From Snodgrassella sp945267035 (GTDB lineage: Bacteria; Pseudomonadota; Gammaproteobacteria; Burkholderiales; Neisseriaceae): DNA of 64,000 nt. A program made the position numbers and the translations under genes. The stretch covers positions 2,034,951 to 2,098,950 of the forward strand of contig NZ_JAFNPF010000001.1 of NCBI RefSeq assembly GCF_026535915.1, in the 5' to 3' direction. The notes below the pieces were generated by a model, which worked only from the letters and a program-made list of their open reading frames with translations, made no database searches and was not told where the DNA came from. Shown in pieces: positions 45,638 through 55,760 of this stretch. Positions within the stretch are counted from its first letter, which is position 1. Each line of letters begins with the position of its first letter.

Positions 45638-47482
45638 ATGTCTCACAATACGATTTCGCGCCTGCCATTTGTACGCATGTTTAAATCATGCTGCCTATTG
45701 GTTATTCTATTTTTATCGTTGTGTCAGGCAGCGCTGGCATTTGACAATTACCAACTTTTGTCGGCTTCAAAAGCATTCCAACCAGCATTGACCATTCAGG
45801 ATAAGCATATTTATGTGCGTTTTGATATCGCACCAGAATATTATTTGTATCGCAACAAAATCAAGATAACCACCAAACCAGATGGTGTTTTAGGGAATGG
45901 TCGTTTTATTCAAGCGGGAACACTGCAACAAGATCACTTTTATGGTAACCAATATGTTTTTTACCATCAATTAGACGCAATCTGGCCATATGTTCATGCT
46001 GATACCCAACAACCGTTTGAACTGATATTGACTTATCAAGGCTGCGCCGACGCCGGAGTGTGTTATCCGCCCGTTGAAAAAGTTTGGACCATTAACCCGC
46101 TTACCAAAGAGCAGCTTTTGCACAAACCCGTAGTCTTGACACCGAAGGTATCCAATTTTCAACAGAAACAAGAAACTTTACAGGCAAGGCAAGCTGTTTC
46201 ATCCACTAACAGCCTGTTTCAACTTTCCCGAGCCACGATTATTACCAATTTGCTGACCTTTTTTATAGGTGGTCTGGGACTGAGTTTGACTGCATGTATG
46301 TATCCACTATTGCCCATTGTGTCGGCGATAGTCGTTGGCTCAAATCATCGCCACAGTAAATGGCGCGCTTTTGTTTTATCTTTTGTGTATGTTCAAGGTT
46401 TGGCTTTGACATATACCATTGTCGGCATAGCCACCGCGAGGACAGGAACCTTTATTAATGCCTGGTTACAACAACCGTTAGTGGTGCTTTCCGCAGCAAT
46501 CATATTGCTGCTTCTGGCATTTGCTATGCTTGACTTGTATCACATTCAATTACCGCAACGCTGGCAGTCTTTCATATTACGCGTGAGCAATCGCTTTCAT
46601 GGCGGTCATCTTTTTTCAGTTTTTATGATGGGTGCCTTATCTGCTCTTATAGTCGGTCCCTGTGTGGCCCCACCACTGGCATTTGCATTGGGCTATATCG
46701 GTCAAAGTGGTGATGCTGCGCTCGGTGGCATGGCTTTATATGTCATGGCTTTAGGTACCGGCGTACCTCTGGTATTGATATCGGTTTTTGGAGCACATAT
46801 TTTACCCAGAGCAGGCGCGTGGATGAAGACCGTTAAATATCTGTTTGGAATGATTTTAATTGCTGTCGCCACTTATATTGCCACGCCTTTTTTAAATTAT
46901 ACGTTTGTCATCATTACTTATACACTTCTGATGCTGATTCCAGCTATTTATATGTACTTTTGCTGGCAACGTAGCTCTGGTTATCAACGTATATTTAATG
47001 GCGTAACCAGTTTGATTTTTCTCGTCAGTGGGCTATATTTTGCTGTCGCCAGCTCGCTAAACCGTAGCACACCCATTCATCATCTGCTCACGTTGACTCC
47101 ACCGCAACAACAGCATTTTGGTCAAAAATTTAAAGATCCAGAATTATTGCGACAAGCAATGCAGGAACTGTTTGCTGCCAATCCCGACAAGCCTGTTTTG
47201 CTGGATTTTTATGCAGAATGGTGTATTTCCTGTAAAGAGATGAATGCGTTTACATTAGGGAGTGCCAAAGTTCGCGCTGTCGTGGATGAAAGTAGATTCT
47301 TACAAATTGATGTCACCGATAATACTATTGATCAGCAAAAGCTGTTGCACCAATATGGTTTATACGGTCCACCGGGACTTTTTGTCGTGCAAAACAATGG
47401 TTATCGCAGTAAACCTCTACTGGGTTATGTCTCTGAAGCGGATTTTCTCAGCTGGCATGAGCAGCAAATGCAAAAGAAATAA
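45638..47482 (+). CDS. dsbD: Thiol:disulfide interchange protein DsbD
   Basis: An inner-membrane protein of 614 residues that carries electrons from cytoplasmic thioredoxin to periplasmic DsbC and other partners. The layout is complete: signal peptide (cleavage near QAALAF), N-terminal domain with CADAGVC near residue 130, eight-helix core with the redox cysteines in LTACMYPLLP and IVGPCVAPPL, and a C-terminal thioredoxin-like domain with EWCISCKEM near 530. The ATG at 45638 is preferred over a GTG three codons upstream; no ribosome site is evident for either. A strong terminator follows. Confidence 0.95.
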   Translation: MSHNTISRLPFVRMFKSCCLLVILFLSLCQAALAFDNYQLLSASKAFQPALTIQDKHIYVRFDIAPEYYLYRNKIKITTKPDGVLGNGRFIQAGTLQQDHFYGNQYVFYHQLDAIWPYVHADTQQPFELILTYQGCADAGVCYPPVEKVWTINPLTKEQLLHKPVVLTPKVSNFQQKQETLQARQAVSSTNSLFQLSRATIITNLLTFFIGGLGLSLTACMYPLLPIVSAIVVGSNHRHSKWRAFVLSFVYVQGLALTYTIVGIATARTGTFINAWLQQPLVVLSAAIILLLLAFAMLDLYHIQLPQRWQSFILRVSNRFHGGHLFSVFMMGALSALIVGPCVAPPLAFALGYIGQSGDAALGGMALYVMALGTGVPLVLISVFGAHILPRAGAWMKTVKYLFGMILIAVATYIATPFLNYTFVIITYTLLMLIPAIYMYFCWQRSSGYQRIFNGVTSLIFLVSGLYFAVASSLNRSTPIHHLLTLTPPQQQHFGQKFKDPELLRQAMQELFAANPDKPVLLDFYAEWCISCKEMNAFTLGSAKVRAVVDESRFLQIDVTDNTIDQQKLLHQYGLYGPPGLFVVQNNGYRSKPLLGYVSEADFLSWHEQQMQKK

Positions 47483-47519
47483 AAAAAAAGCCTCGCGGTT
47501 CATCATGCGAGGCTTTTTT
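47482..47519. terminator. Bidirectional intrinsic terminator between dsbD and the roadblock-like gene
   Basis: A GCCTCGC/GCGAGGC stem flanked by A9 on one side and T6 on the other, 47482-47519. It can end both the plus-strand dsbD and the minus-strand gene at 47557. Confidence 0.92.
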
Positions 47520-47556
47520 GATAATTCGAAAGTGTTTAATGTTTGCTTGTTTCTGT

Positions 47557-47931
47557 TCAAGCATCCTCATATTGATGATCAGCAATTTCAAGGGCGCGAC
47601 GTGCTAATGCTAAATTAGCTGTTTTACGGTCTAAAACCATGAACATAAATACACCTTTGCTACTCTGCATCGGACGTAGCAAATAATATTCTTTGTGCAA
47701 ACTGATGAGGATATCTTCAATTGCTTCTTCAGTCTCATCCTCGCCATACAGTCGCTCAATAGCTTTAACTTCAGATCGCACAATCTCAGTATTACATACT
47801 GACAAAATATCCAGATCCATACCAGAGGGACTAACACCATCAAGCAGCATACCGCTTTCGTAGTCTACAACAGCACAGGCCATCACACCTTTAGTGTGCG
47901 CCATCTTATCAATTACACCTTTAAATCTCAC
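47557..47931 (-). CDS. Roadblock/LC7-like domain protein
   Basis: A 124-residue cytoplasmic protein. GVMACAVVDYESGMLLDG near residue 15 and the alternating strands and helices up to FMFMVLDRKTANLALARRAL match a roadblock/LC7 fold, as in MglB and related regulators of small GTPases and motility. No cognate GTPase gene is nearby, so the partner is unknown. It starts with GTG; AAGGA 6-7 nt upstream supports that start. It shares its terminator with dsbD. Confidence 0.7.
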   Translation of the reverse strand: MRFKGVIDKMAHTKGVMACAVVDYESGMLLDGVSPSGMDLDILSVCNTEIVRSEVKAIERLYGEDETEEAIEDILISLHKEYYLLRPMQSSKGVFMFMVLDRKTANLALARRALEIADHQYEDA

Positions 47932-48120
47932 ATTAATTCCTTCTTATGTATACCTTCAACCAATTCAATAAAGCAGCGATGGTCTATTGTCCTTTTTTTT
48001 TCTATCTTTGACTAGTGTTAATTAATTTTAATTTAAATAAACTTAATTTTTCAATGATAGCTTGTCTTGTTTATAACCCATAATTTAAAAAAATCCTTTT
48101 TAAATATCATGAATTTATAA
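47932..48120. other. AT-rich intergenic region
   Basis: About 190 bp rich in T on the plus strand; presumably the promoter of the roadblock-like gene. No element was recognised. Confidence 0.5.
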
Positions 48121-48379
48121 AAATTTTAAATCTAGTTTCTCCATAATTTCATCCCAATTTATCTTTCTTTCATCAACATTAGATTCTTCAGCTTATACTC
48201 CATGACTTCTCCAATCCTGAGTTTTAGAGGAACCAATTATCTATCAAACATTTTCTATCATCAGTCAGATCAGCCCAAGATATTTGTTCGGAATTAAGCG
48301 GAAACAATGCATTTTCGCTTGATTCTTCTTTTTGGAAAGAATAATCCGATAATAAATTGAAATAGGAACAAAAATTAAT
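48121..48379 (-). pseudogene. Decayed small gene next to the Tsi6-like gene
   Basis: Directly after the Tsi6-like gene the minus strand holds an open run of 51 codons (48224-48379) reading EESSENALFPLNSEQISWAD then LTDDRKCLIDNWFL, with no start codon at its head. A second frame continues TQDWRSHGV, a stop, and ERKINWDEIMEKLDLKFL. This looks like one small gene broken by a frameshift and stops. No family is recognised; its place suggests another immunity-type protein. Confidence 0.4.
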
Positions 48380-48396
48380 CTATAGTATCATACCAT

Positions 48397-48717
48397 TTAT
48401 TCTTCCGGCATAGTGGGATAACGTGATATCCCATAAGATATATCTATTAACATATCTTTATAATCAAAATCTTCATATCCATCAAAATGGCGTAGCGTCA
48501 TTACTCCTAGAGGATATTTCTGTTTTGATTCTTCTAACGTGAAAATACACCCTTGTTCTACAACTACCTTTTTTATATCAACTAATTGATGATAAATTGA
48601 CCTATTGAAAGATATATTTGGAGAAATTTTATACTCTTCCTTGGCCTGTCTTAGCGCTTTGTCTAATATTTCTCTATAATATGACTTAGTCATTACTTGT
48701 GACAATCTGGTATACAT
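48397..48717 (-). CDS. Tsi6-like immunity protein candidate
   Basis: A 106-residue helical protein. The pattern ILDKALRQAKEEY, then SIYHQLVDIKKVV, then YPLGVMTLRHFDGYEDFDY with a closing helix resembles Tsi6, the immunity protein that blocks the NAD(P)+-degrading type VI effector Tse6. The resemblance is by eye only. No toxin gene is adjacent, so it would be an orphan immunity gene. The start is uncertain: ATG at 48717 (used here) or 48693, neither with a clear ribosome site. The gene and its surroundings are more AT-rich than the flanking core genes. Confidence 0.55.
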   Translation of the reverse strand: MYTRLSQVMTKSYYREILDKALRQAKEEYKISPNISFNRSIYHQLVDIKKVVVEQGCIFTLEESKQKYPLGVMTLRHFDGYEDFDYKDMLIDISYGISRYPTMPEE

Positions 48718-48851
48718 AGTGTTAATTACCAATATTGATTTTTAATAATATTATTTAACATGTGATTATCAGATTACTCCCATGTTGAATTTCCATCACG
48801 CAAATCAAGAGAAGGAAGTTATAATAATCTATCTATCAGGATTTGTAGTCC

Positions 48852-51800
48852 ATGTTCTACCTTTACCAATCAAATCATTTATCTGATCTGGCTATTTTGT
48901 TCAGTCGGGTTTATCAGCATACCCCTCCAGCTTCTGTGCTGACTACCACAGAAGTTGTTGTGCAAAGTCAAGGCATGCGTCGTTATCTAAATCATTTTCT
49001 GGCGCGTGAGCATGGCATTGCTGCAAATCTGCATTTCAGCCTTCCTGCTAGCTTTATCTGGCAATTAACGCATAAAGTCTTGCCAGAAATGCCCAAACTC
49101 AATCCTTTTCATACTGAAGTACTGCGCTGGCGCTTGCTGAGACTTTTTTGTAGCGATCAATTGCACCAGCCAACTTTGCAGCATACAGCAGCTGCTTTAA
49201 AAAATTATTTAAGCAGTAGTATACAAGCACCTTATCAACTTGCCGGTAAACTTGCTGATATTTATGACCAATATTTAATCTATCGCATTGATTGGATAGA
49301 AAAATGGGCAGAAGGAGAATTACTCAATCTGGGAGAAGATGAAAAATGGCAGGCAGAATTGTGGCAATGGCTAAGTATAGACAGCCATCTGCCGCATCGT
49401 GCTGATATCATGCAATCTTTTCTATCTCAATTGACCGCGCAGCATTTACCCGAGCGGATTTTTGTTTTTGGTATGGCCACTTTGGCACCCATTTATTTAC
49501 AAGCCTTACAAATCATCGCTCAACATACAGATGTGCATCTTTTTGCCATCAATCCCTGTGCTGAATACTGGGGTAATGTGTTGCCAGCAGACGCCTTATT
49601 GCTGGATCAAAATTTGGATATCAACGTAGTCGGCCATCCCTTGCTCGCCAGTTTAGGCAAACAAGGACGAGATTTTTTCGATGCGCTCAATGATTTAGAT
49701 GAAGTGCACAATATGCCTTCTGTGTATACAGAGTGCGGTGAAGTGGCCGATACCTTACTGCATCGCCTGCAAAATGATATTCAATGTTTACAACATCCTA
49801 AACAAACGCATCAAGCCTACCAATTACAACCCTATGATCAGTCTATCCAGATTGTTGCCGCCCATTCTCCCTTACGTGAACTTCAAATTCTTAAAGAACA
49901 ACTATTACAGGATTTGCAACAGCATCCTGACTGGCAACCACACCATATTGCCGTTCTCACGCCACACATTGAACCTTATTTACCCTATATTCCTGCTGTC
50001 TTTGGTCAAAAACAAGGAACAATACCCGCTTTGCCCTACAACATCGCTGACATCAAAATCAGTTTACACGAGCCGGTATTACAGTTATTAGAAAAATTAT
50101 TGCCATTAATGCTCAGTCGTTTCAGCATTGACAGTATTCAACCATTACTGGATGAAATAGCTGTGCGAGCACGTTTTGATCTCAATGACAGCGATGTCGA
50201 ATTGATTAAACGTGTCTGGCAGGAACAAGGTATACGCTGGGGTACAGATGCTGCCATGCGCCAGCAATACGGTGGAGCGGGTAAACTTTATACATGGGAA
50301 CAGGCACGTGAACGCACCGTATTAGGCTGGTTATTACCAGAACAGCGCCACCCCAAATTATGGCAACAACAATTGCCGTGGTATACCGATATCGGTCATA
50401 CCGAAATATTGGCTCGAGCTCAACAACTGATTGATTGCCTGATGTACCATCATCAGCAGTGGCAACAGGCTGCCTCCATCGAACAATGGATTGCTCATAC
50501 CCGACACCTACTCAGAGATTTAGCCGATGAAGACAGCTTAACAGGTTCAGCGATGCAGCAACTGGAAACCGCGCTGGCAGACTGGCAAGCACAGGCCGAT
50601 ATGGCACAATTTAATCAAGTTATCCCGCCTGAAATCGCTATTGAACATCTGCAAAACTATCTTTCTGCCACCCGCCAGGCTGGGTTTCTGCGTGGAGGCA
50701 TCACCTTTTGTAGTATGGTACCGATGCGAAGCCTACCCTTTCGTTGTATTTGTCTGCTCGGACTAAATGACGGTGATTATCCGCGCACCACCAAATCCGC
50801 CGCTTTTGACTTAATCGCACAGCATCCGCGTCGTGGCGACCGTGCGCGTCGAAATGATGACCGCTATTTATTTCTCGAATCCATATTGAGCGCCGAAGAC
50901 AAACTTTATCTGTCTTACATCGGCAAAGATATCCGTAAAAATGAAGAACTGGCTCCATCAGCTTTGATCTACGAACTAACCGATGTATTGGCCGGCATGA
51001 CTGGCACGACCTCACTGGCATTTAATCAGCAGCATATTATCCACCATCCATTGCAACCCTTTTCACGACGCTACTTTAACGGTGATTTAGCCAGCAGCCG
51101 TCAGGATTATGCTCAAGCACTGAACAGCGATGCCCATTTTTCGACACCGTTTTTGACCGAAGTGCCGCTCCCAGCGCAAGACAGTACAACAGAGTTAAAT
51201 ATCGAAACATTCATCCGTTTCTGGCGCAATCCCGTGCGCTTCTGGTTGCAACAACAATTACAATGGCAGGCACCTTACCAGCAGACTCCCATCAGCGCAG
51301 CTGAGCCATTCACCATTGAAAACAGTGCACCTGTATACACAGCCTATACGCAAGCCCGTCAACAACATCTGGATCTGGAGGAAGTAGACAAAACGTTGGC
51401 CATCAGTGGACTCATTCCCGAAGGCGAACTGGGCAGCATTATTACCGATAGTCTGCGTATTCAGACTATGGCTCTAGACAGCGAAATATTACTCAGTCCC
51501 GCCGTTGCTGATGTGCCGTTTGTATTGCAACATCCACAACTACAGCTCAGTGGGATCATCACCCATTTGCATCAGTGCGGCCAAATCATCGAATGTCACC
51601 GTGCTCCAACCTCGCCTGACAACATCGAATTGTATTTGCGCCATTTGTTACTGTGTGCTTCCGGCATCTCTCCTGCACAAACCCATGAACTGTATCCGCC
51701 CAAACCACGTACTTTGGCGCCCATACCCCAGTCACAAGCACAAGCCTTACTTAGCCAATGGCTCGATTACTATCTGCTTGGTCAATCGCGACCCTTACCG

Positions 51801-52079
51801 TTTTTTGCCAAAACCAGTCTGGCGGCTGCGACATGCTGGTACAAAAACAGACAGAAAAGTAATCCCCCTGCTGCTCATAGTAATGAAGAATACAGTGCAG
51901 CTTTCAAAGCGTATATGGACAGCCATCATGGCAAACCGCAGGCCGAATATAATGAAGTGGCTCAAGTATTCTCCCGCGATCAGGATCTGCCTATAGATCA
52001 ACCTTTATTCTGGAATCTGATCGAAGAGCTGCTTTTGCCATTACTGCATTGCACCGAAGGTAATCATCAATCATCATGA
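48852..52079 (+). CDS. recC: Exodeoxyribonuclease V gamma subunit RecC
   Basis: The Chi-scanning subunit of RecBCD, which repairs double-strand breaks and degrades foreign linear DNA. The 1075 residues show the family N-terminus FYLYQSNHLSDLAILF, VVVQSQGMRRYLNHFLAREH near residue 35, and RSLPFRCICLLGLNDGDYPR near 630, in an inactivated SF1 helicase fold. The length is close to the E. coli protein (1122). Its TGA overlaps the recB ATG by 4 bp. recD is not in the window. Confidence 0.95.
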   Translation: MFYLYQSNHLSDLAILFSRVYQHTPPASVLTTTEVVVQSQGMRRYLNHFLAREHGIAANLHFSLPASFIWQLTHKVLPEMPKLNPFHTEVLRWRLLRLFCSDQLHQPTLQHTAAALKNYLSSSIQAPYQLAGKLADIYDQYLIYRIDWIEKWAEGELLNLGEDEKWQAELWQWLSIDSHLPHRADIMQSFLSQLTAQHLPERIFVFGMATLAPIYLQALQIIAQHTDVHLFAINPCAEYWGNVLPADALLLDQNLDINVVGHPLLASLGKQGRDFFDALNDLDEVHNMPSVYTECGEVADTLLHRLQNDIQCLQHPKQTHQAYQLQPYDQSIQIVAAHSPLRELQILKEQLLQDLQQHPDWQPHHIAVLTPHIEPYLPYIPAVFGQKQGTIPALPYNIADIKISLHEPVLQLLEKLLPLMLSRFSIDSIQPLLDEIAVRARFDLNDSDVELIKRVWQEQGIRWGTDAAMRQQYGGAGKLYTWEQARERTVLGWLLPEQRHPKLWQQQLPWYTDIGHTEILARAQQLIDCLMYHHQQWQQAASIEQWIAHTRHLLRDLADEDSLTGSAMQQLETALADWQAQADMAQFNQVIPPEIAIEHLQNYLSATRQAGFLRGGITFCSMVPMRSLPFRCICLLGLNDGDYPRTTKSAAFDLIAQHPRRGDRARRNDDRYLFLESILSAEDKLYLSYIGKDIRKNEELAPSALIYELTDVLAGMTGTTSLAFNQQHIIHHPLQPFSRRYFNGDLASSRQDYAQALNSDAHFSTPFLTEVPLPAQDSTTELNIETFIRFWRNPVRFWLQQQLQWQAPYQQTPISAAEPFTIENSAPVYTAYTQARQQHLDLEEVDKTLAISGLIPEGELGSIITDSLRIQTMALDSEILLSPAVADVPFVLQHPQLQLSGIITHLHQCGQIIECHRAPTSPDNIELYLRHLLLCASGISPAQTHELYPPKPRTLAPIPQSQAQALLSQWLDYYLLGQSRPLPFFAKTSLAAATCWYKNRQKSNPPAAHSNEEYSAAFKAYMDSHHGKPQAEYNEVAQVFSRDQDLPIDQPLFWNLIEELLLPLLHCTEGNHQSS

Positions 52080-55000
52080 GTCAGGTACTTAATCCCATTA
52101 CCATGCCGTTACAAGGCATCAGCTTGATAGAAGCTTCGGCGGGCACCGGTAAAACCTTTAATATCGCCGCCTTATTTGCGCGACTGATATTGCTGGAACA
52201 ATTGCCCATCGACGCCATATTGGTGGTCACTTTTACCAAAGCTGCTACGGCAGAGCTCAAAACCCGACTTCGTACTCGTCTGAATCAGGCATTAGCCTTA
52301 TTACAAAATCAATTGCCTGCTGCAGAAAACGATCCGGTTTTACAACAACTAATCGATCAGGCACGCCAGCTAAGTGACGACGCCAGCCTGATTCTGCGCT
52401 TGCAAGCTGCCATCACCCAATTTGACAGCGCAGCAGTTTATACTATTCATGGTTTTTGTCAGCGTATTCTTACCGATTATGCCTTCTTGTGTCAGACGCC
52501 TTTTGATACCGAAACCAGCGAAACCGACCCACAACTACTATGTCGCTTTGCAGAAGATTTTTGGCGCAAAAATATCAGCCATCAAACAACCCTATCCAGT
52601 CTGGCCGTCTCGCGCAAACTGACCCCATCCAAATTGGTACAGGAAACGGCAAATTACAGTAGCATACCCAACCTACTCATACGCCTCCCTCCTGTCAGTG
52701 ATTTGTCAGACATCAACCATAACTTACAGCACTGTTGGCAACAACTGAGCACTCAGTTTCATGCCATACATCAGGCTTTTTGGCAGTTGCACCCCCAACT
52801 TAACGGCTCCACATTCCGCACTAAAAGCTATGAAGAGTTTTTTCTCGAACTTGAACTAGCCCTGCAGGAACCGCCAGCATCCTGTCAACTGCCCAAAAAA
52901 ATACTGGAAAAATTAAACAAATTTGCGCCAGACTACCTAACTTCCAAAGCCAAAAAAAACCAAATTCTCGACGAAAAATTGCTCAACACAGTCCGATTGC
53001 TGGCCGAATTGGGTCAGCTTCTGGAGCAAAAACAGGCTGCCGAAAACAGCATTGCCCTACAATTACAAATTGATTGCTTTCAGTACGTGCGCCAATGTCT
53101 GGATGAACACCGGCGCAATAGCCATCAGCGCAGTTACGATGACCTGCTTGCCGATGTGACCATGGCATTGTCACCAACCAACCCCCAAGCCAGCACCTTA
53201 GCCGCCGCACTGGCGCAGACATGGCAGATTGCTTTGGTAGATGAATGTCAGGATACCGACCCGATGCAGTACCATATTTTTAAAACCGCTTTTGCCACGC
53301 AGAATCGTCCATTAGTCATGGTCGGTGACCCTAAGCAGGCCATTTATCGTTTTCGGGGTGCCGATATTCATGCCTATTTGCGTGCAGCTGCCGATACCCC
53401 TGCGCAGCAACGCTATACCCTGAATACCAACTATCGCAGTCATCAAGCGTTAGTGCAGTCCATCACCCAATTATTTACCAGCAAAGATCACCCTTTTATC
53501 CTGCACGGAATAGATTACCCCCTGATCAACGCTCAGGCCGAGCACAGCAAATTACGCCTCGTTGATCACCCCCATGCCCTAGCAGCCATAAAAGTGCGGT
53601 GGCTGCATGAAAACATTAGCGTAAGTGAAAAAGGCAACGAGATCATCCCCAATAAAGATAGCCTGCGTGCTCGTGCTGCCGAATGCTGTGCTCATGAAAT
53701 AGCCGACATGATTAACCAAGGTCTGCGCGGTGAGCTCACATTGGGCACACGAGCGCTACTGGCCGGAGACATTGCCGTACTGGTACATTCTCACAAAGAG
53801 GGTCAGCTGATAGCCAAAGCACTTAAGCGTTGTGGCGTCATCAGCGTTTCACTCGGCAATCAGTCCATATTCAGCACCAGCGAAGCCGAAGCAATGGCTG
53901 CCTTGCTGCGCTTCTGGTTGCAACCGCAACAAACCCAAATCCTACGCTTCATTCTTGGTGGCGTATTATTTAACTGGACAGCCGCCCAATTAGCCCAACT
54001 AAATCTAAATGAACATACCCTGAATGAATGGATTCAATTAGCACTCAACGCTCGAGAACATTGGCAGCAACATGGGGTATATACCGCCCTACAATGGTTT
54101 GCCAGCCAAACCGCGTTGGAAAGTAACTTGCTCAAACAGCGTAACGATCGCGGACTCACCAACTTTTGGCAACTGGCTGAATTACTGGCCGAGACAGAGC
54201 AAACCATTCCCTCTGCCAATGCCTTGCTGGACTGGCTTGAGCAAGCCATCAGTAATCCCCAGCTAGCCAATGACAGCTATTTATTGCGATTAGAAAGTGA
54301 TGAGGCACTGGTGAAAATCGTCACCATGCATGCATCCAAGGGGCTTGAATATCCAGTTGTATTTTGCCCCTTTGCCTGGGATGGCAAAGAAGCCATCAGC
54401 AACTTCGCCCAATGGCATCGACTGCACCAGCAAAATCATATCGAAATGGTGGCACAGCCCTTGCTCAACGACAATGACAAAACCGAATTGATCGAAGAAA
54501 GCATGGCTGAACAACTACGCCTTTACTATGTTGCCTTTACCCGCGCACGCGAACAGCTCATTATCTACAGCGCAGCGTGTAGCAGCACTGCCAGCAATCC
54601 CTTAGCATGGCTGTTAGGTGGTGAGCAGCACCACACCTTGGCTGAAACCCAAAATTATTGGCAAACCACCCATAAAAACCAGCTAATCAGCACCTTATAT
54701 AATCAATGGCACACTTTTCTGGCTCAAAATACCGATCCAACATATTTTAGCTGGTGTGAAGGCATGGCTGCGCCAGCAACAGTATCCGTGGGACAAAATC
54801 TGGAACACCCCTATCAGGCACTGAACATCAACCTACAACCATTTAACCCTATCCGCTATACCAGTTTCACCAGCTTGAGCCAACACCACCATGATCACCA
54901 TATTGAAGAAGAACAACTGGCACCAGCTCTCGATCAGGCGGAAATACTGCCGAATGCACCCACAAACACAGAAGCTGAAAATCCCCTACTGGCTTTTGCC

Positions 55001-55699
55001 CGCGGCATCAATGCCGGACTGTGCATGCATGCCATCCTCGAACAAACCGAATTCAGCTTACCTGCCAATCCACAAGATGAAGAAGCCATCCAAAACACCC
55101 TGCTACGCTATGGTTTTGATTCAGAGCATACCAACACCATGTTAAACCTACGCCAAGCCGTGTGTCATTGCCAACTATCAAAGCAAACCACCCTTGCCGA
55201 TATTCCGCCACACCAGCGCGTGGCAGAAATGAACTTCATGCTGCATATCGAGGACTTTGACATCCTCCAACTGCGCCAATGGCTTGCCCAGCCTCATCTG
55301 AACTTACCCGATTGTTGCGTCCAAGCGGCTCAAACCCTTAATTTCACCACCGTTAATGGCTTCATCAACGGCGCGATAGACCTTATTGGCGAAGACAATC
55401 ATGGTCAGATCTACATCATTGACTATAAATCTAACCATCTCGGCAACCGTTTAACTGATTATCAACAAAACAACATGGATTTAGCCGTAGCCAAGCATCA
55501 CTATTATTTACAGGCATTGATCTACAGCATCGCTTGTGCTCGTTATCTGCACAGCCAAAAGCGGTTACCAGACATGATCAGCATTCGATACCTCTTTCTG
55601 CGAGGACTCAACTCAAGCAACCACAATGGTATCTGGCAGTGGGATATAGCTACTGCAGATCTTAAACCATGGTTACACCCACATGACAAAGCCCAGTAG
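52076..55699 (+). CDS. recB: Exodeoxyribonuclease V beta subunit RecB
   Basis: The 3'-5' helicase and nuclease subunit of RecBCD. The 1207 residues begin with Walker A EASAGTGKTFNIAALFARL near residue 20; Walker B is in LVDECQDTDPMQY, followed by GDPKQAIYRFRGADIH near 420 and the motif VI region YYVAFTRAREQLI near 820. The C-terminal nuclease domain has the catalytic GAIDLIGEDNHGQIYIIDYK near 1105, so both activities look intact. It overlaps recC by 4 bp, suggesting coupled translation. It is slightly longer than E. coli RecB (1180). Confidence 0.96.
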   Translation: MSQVLNPITMPLQGISLIEASAGTGKTFNIAALFARLILLEQLPIDAILVVTFTKAATAELKTRLRTRLNQALALLQNQLPAAENDPVLQQLIDQARQLSDDASLILRLQAAITQFDSAAVYTIHGFCQRILTDYAFLCQTPFDTETSETDPQLLCRFAEDFWRKNISHQTTLSSLAVSRKLTPSKLVQETANYSSIPNLLIRLPPVSDLSDINHNLQHCWQQLSTQFHAIHQAFWQLHPQLNGSTFRTKSYEEFFLELELALQEPPASCQLPKKILEKLNKFAPDYLTSKAKKNQILDEKLLNTVRLLAELGQLLEQKQAAENSIALQLQIDCFQYVRQCLDEHRRNSHQRSYDDLLADVTMALSPTNPQASTLAAALAQTWQIALVDECQDTDPMQYHIFKTAFATQNRPLVMVGDPKQAIYRFRGADIHAYLRAAADTPAQQRYTLNTNYRSHQALVQSITQLFTSKDHPFILHGIDYPLINAQAEHSKLRLVDHPHALAAIKVRWLHENISVSEKGNEIIPNKDSLRARAAECCAHEIADMINQGLRGELTLGTRALLAGDIAVLVHSHKEGQLIAKALKRCGVISVSLGNQSIFSTSEAEAMAALLRFWLQPQQTQILRFILGGVLFNWTAAQLAQLNLNEHTLNEWIQLALNAREHWQQHGVYTALQWFASQTALESNLLKQRNDRGLTNFWQLAELLAETEQTIPSANALLDWLEQAISNPQLANDSYLLRLESDEALVKIVTMHASKGLEYPVVFCPFAWDGKEAISNFAQWHRLHQQNHIEMVAQPLLNDNDKTELIEESMAEQLRLYYVAFTRAREQLIIYSAACSSTASNPLAWLLGGEQHHTLAETQNYWQTTHKNQLISTLYNQWHTFLAQNTDPTYFSWCEGMAAPATVSVGQNLEHPYQALNINLQPFNPIRYTSFTSLSQHHHDHHIEEEQLAPALDQAEILPNAPTNTEAENPLLAFARGINAGLCMHAILEQTEFSLPANPQDEEAIQNTLLRYGFDSEHTNTMLNLRQAVCHCQLSKQTTLADIPPHQRVAEMNFMLHIEDFDILQLRQWLAQPHLNLPDCCVQAAQTLNFTTVNGFINGAIDLIGEDNHGQIYIIDYKSNHLGNRLTDYQQNNMDLAVAKHHYYLQALIYSIACARYLHSQKRLPDMISIRYLFLRGLNSSNHNGIWQWDIATADLKPWLHPHDKAQ

Positions 55700-55760
55700 C
55701 TGCGGTATATTGCACCTATATAGATATTATTTCAGCGAATTTTAATGAGGAGTTAACACC

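Noticed and set aside
20247..52284. DNA-uptake-like words: CTCGTCTGAA at 20247 and 52275, AGGCCGTCT at about 33562 on the minus strand
   Set aside because: They resemble Neisseriaceae uptake sequences only in part and are too few. A genome-wide count of 10-12-mers would decide.
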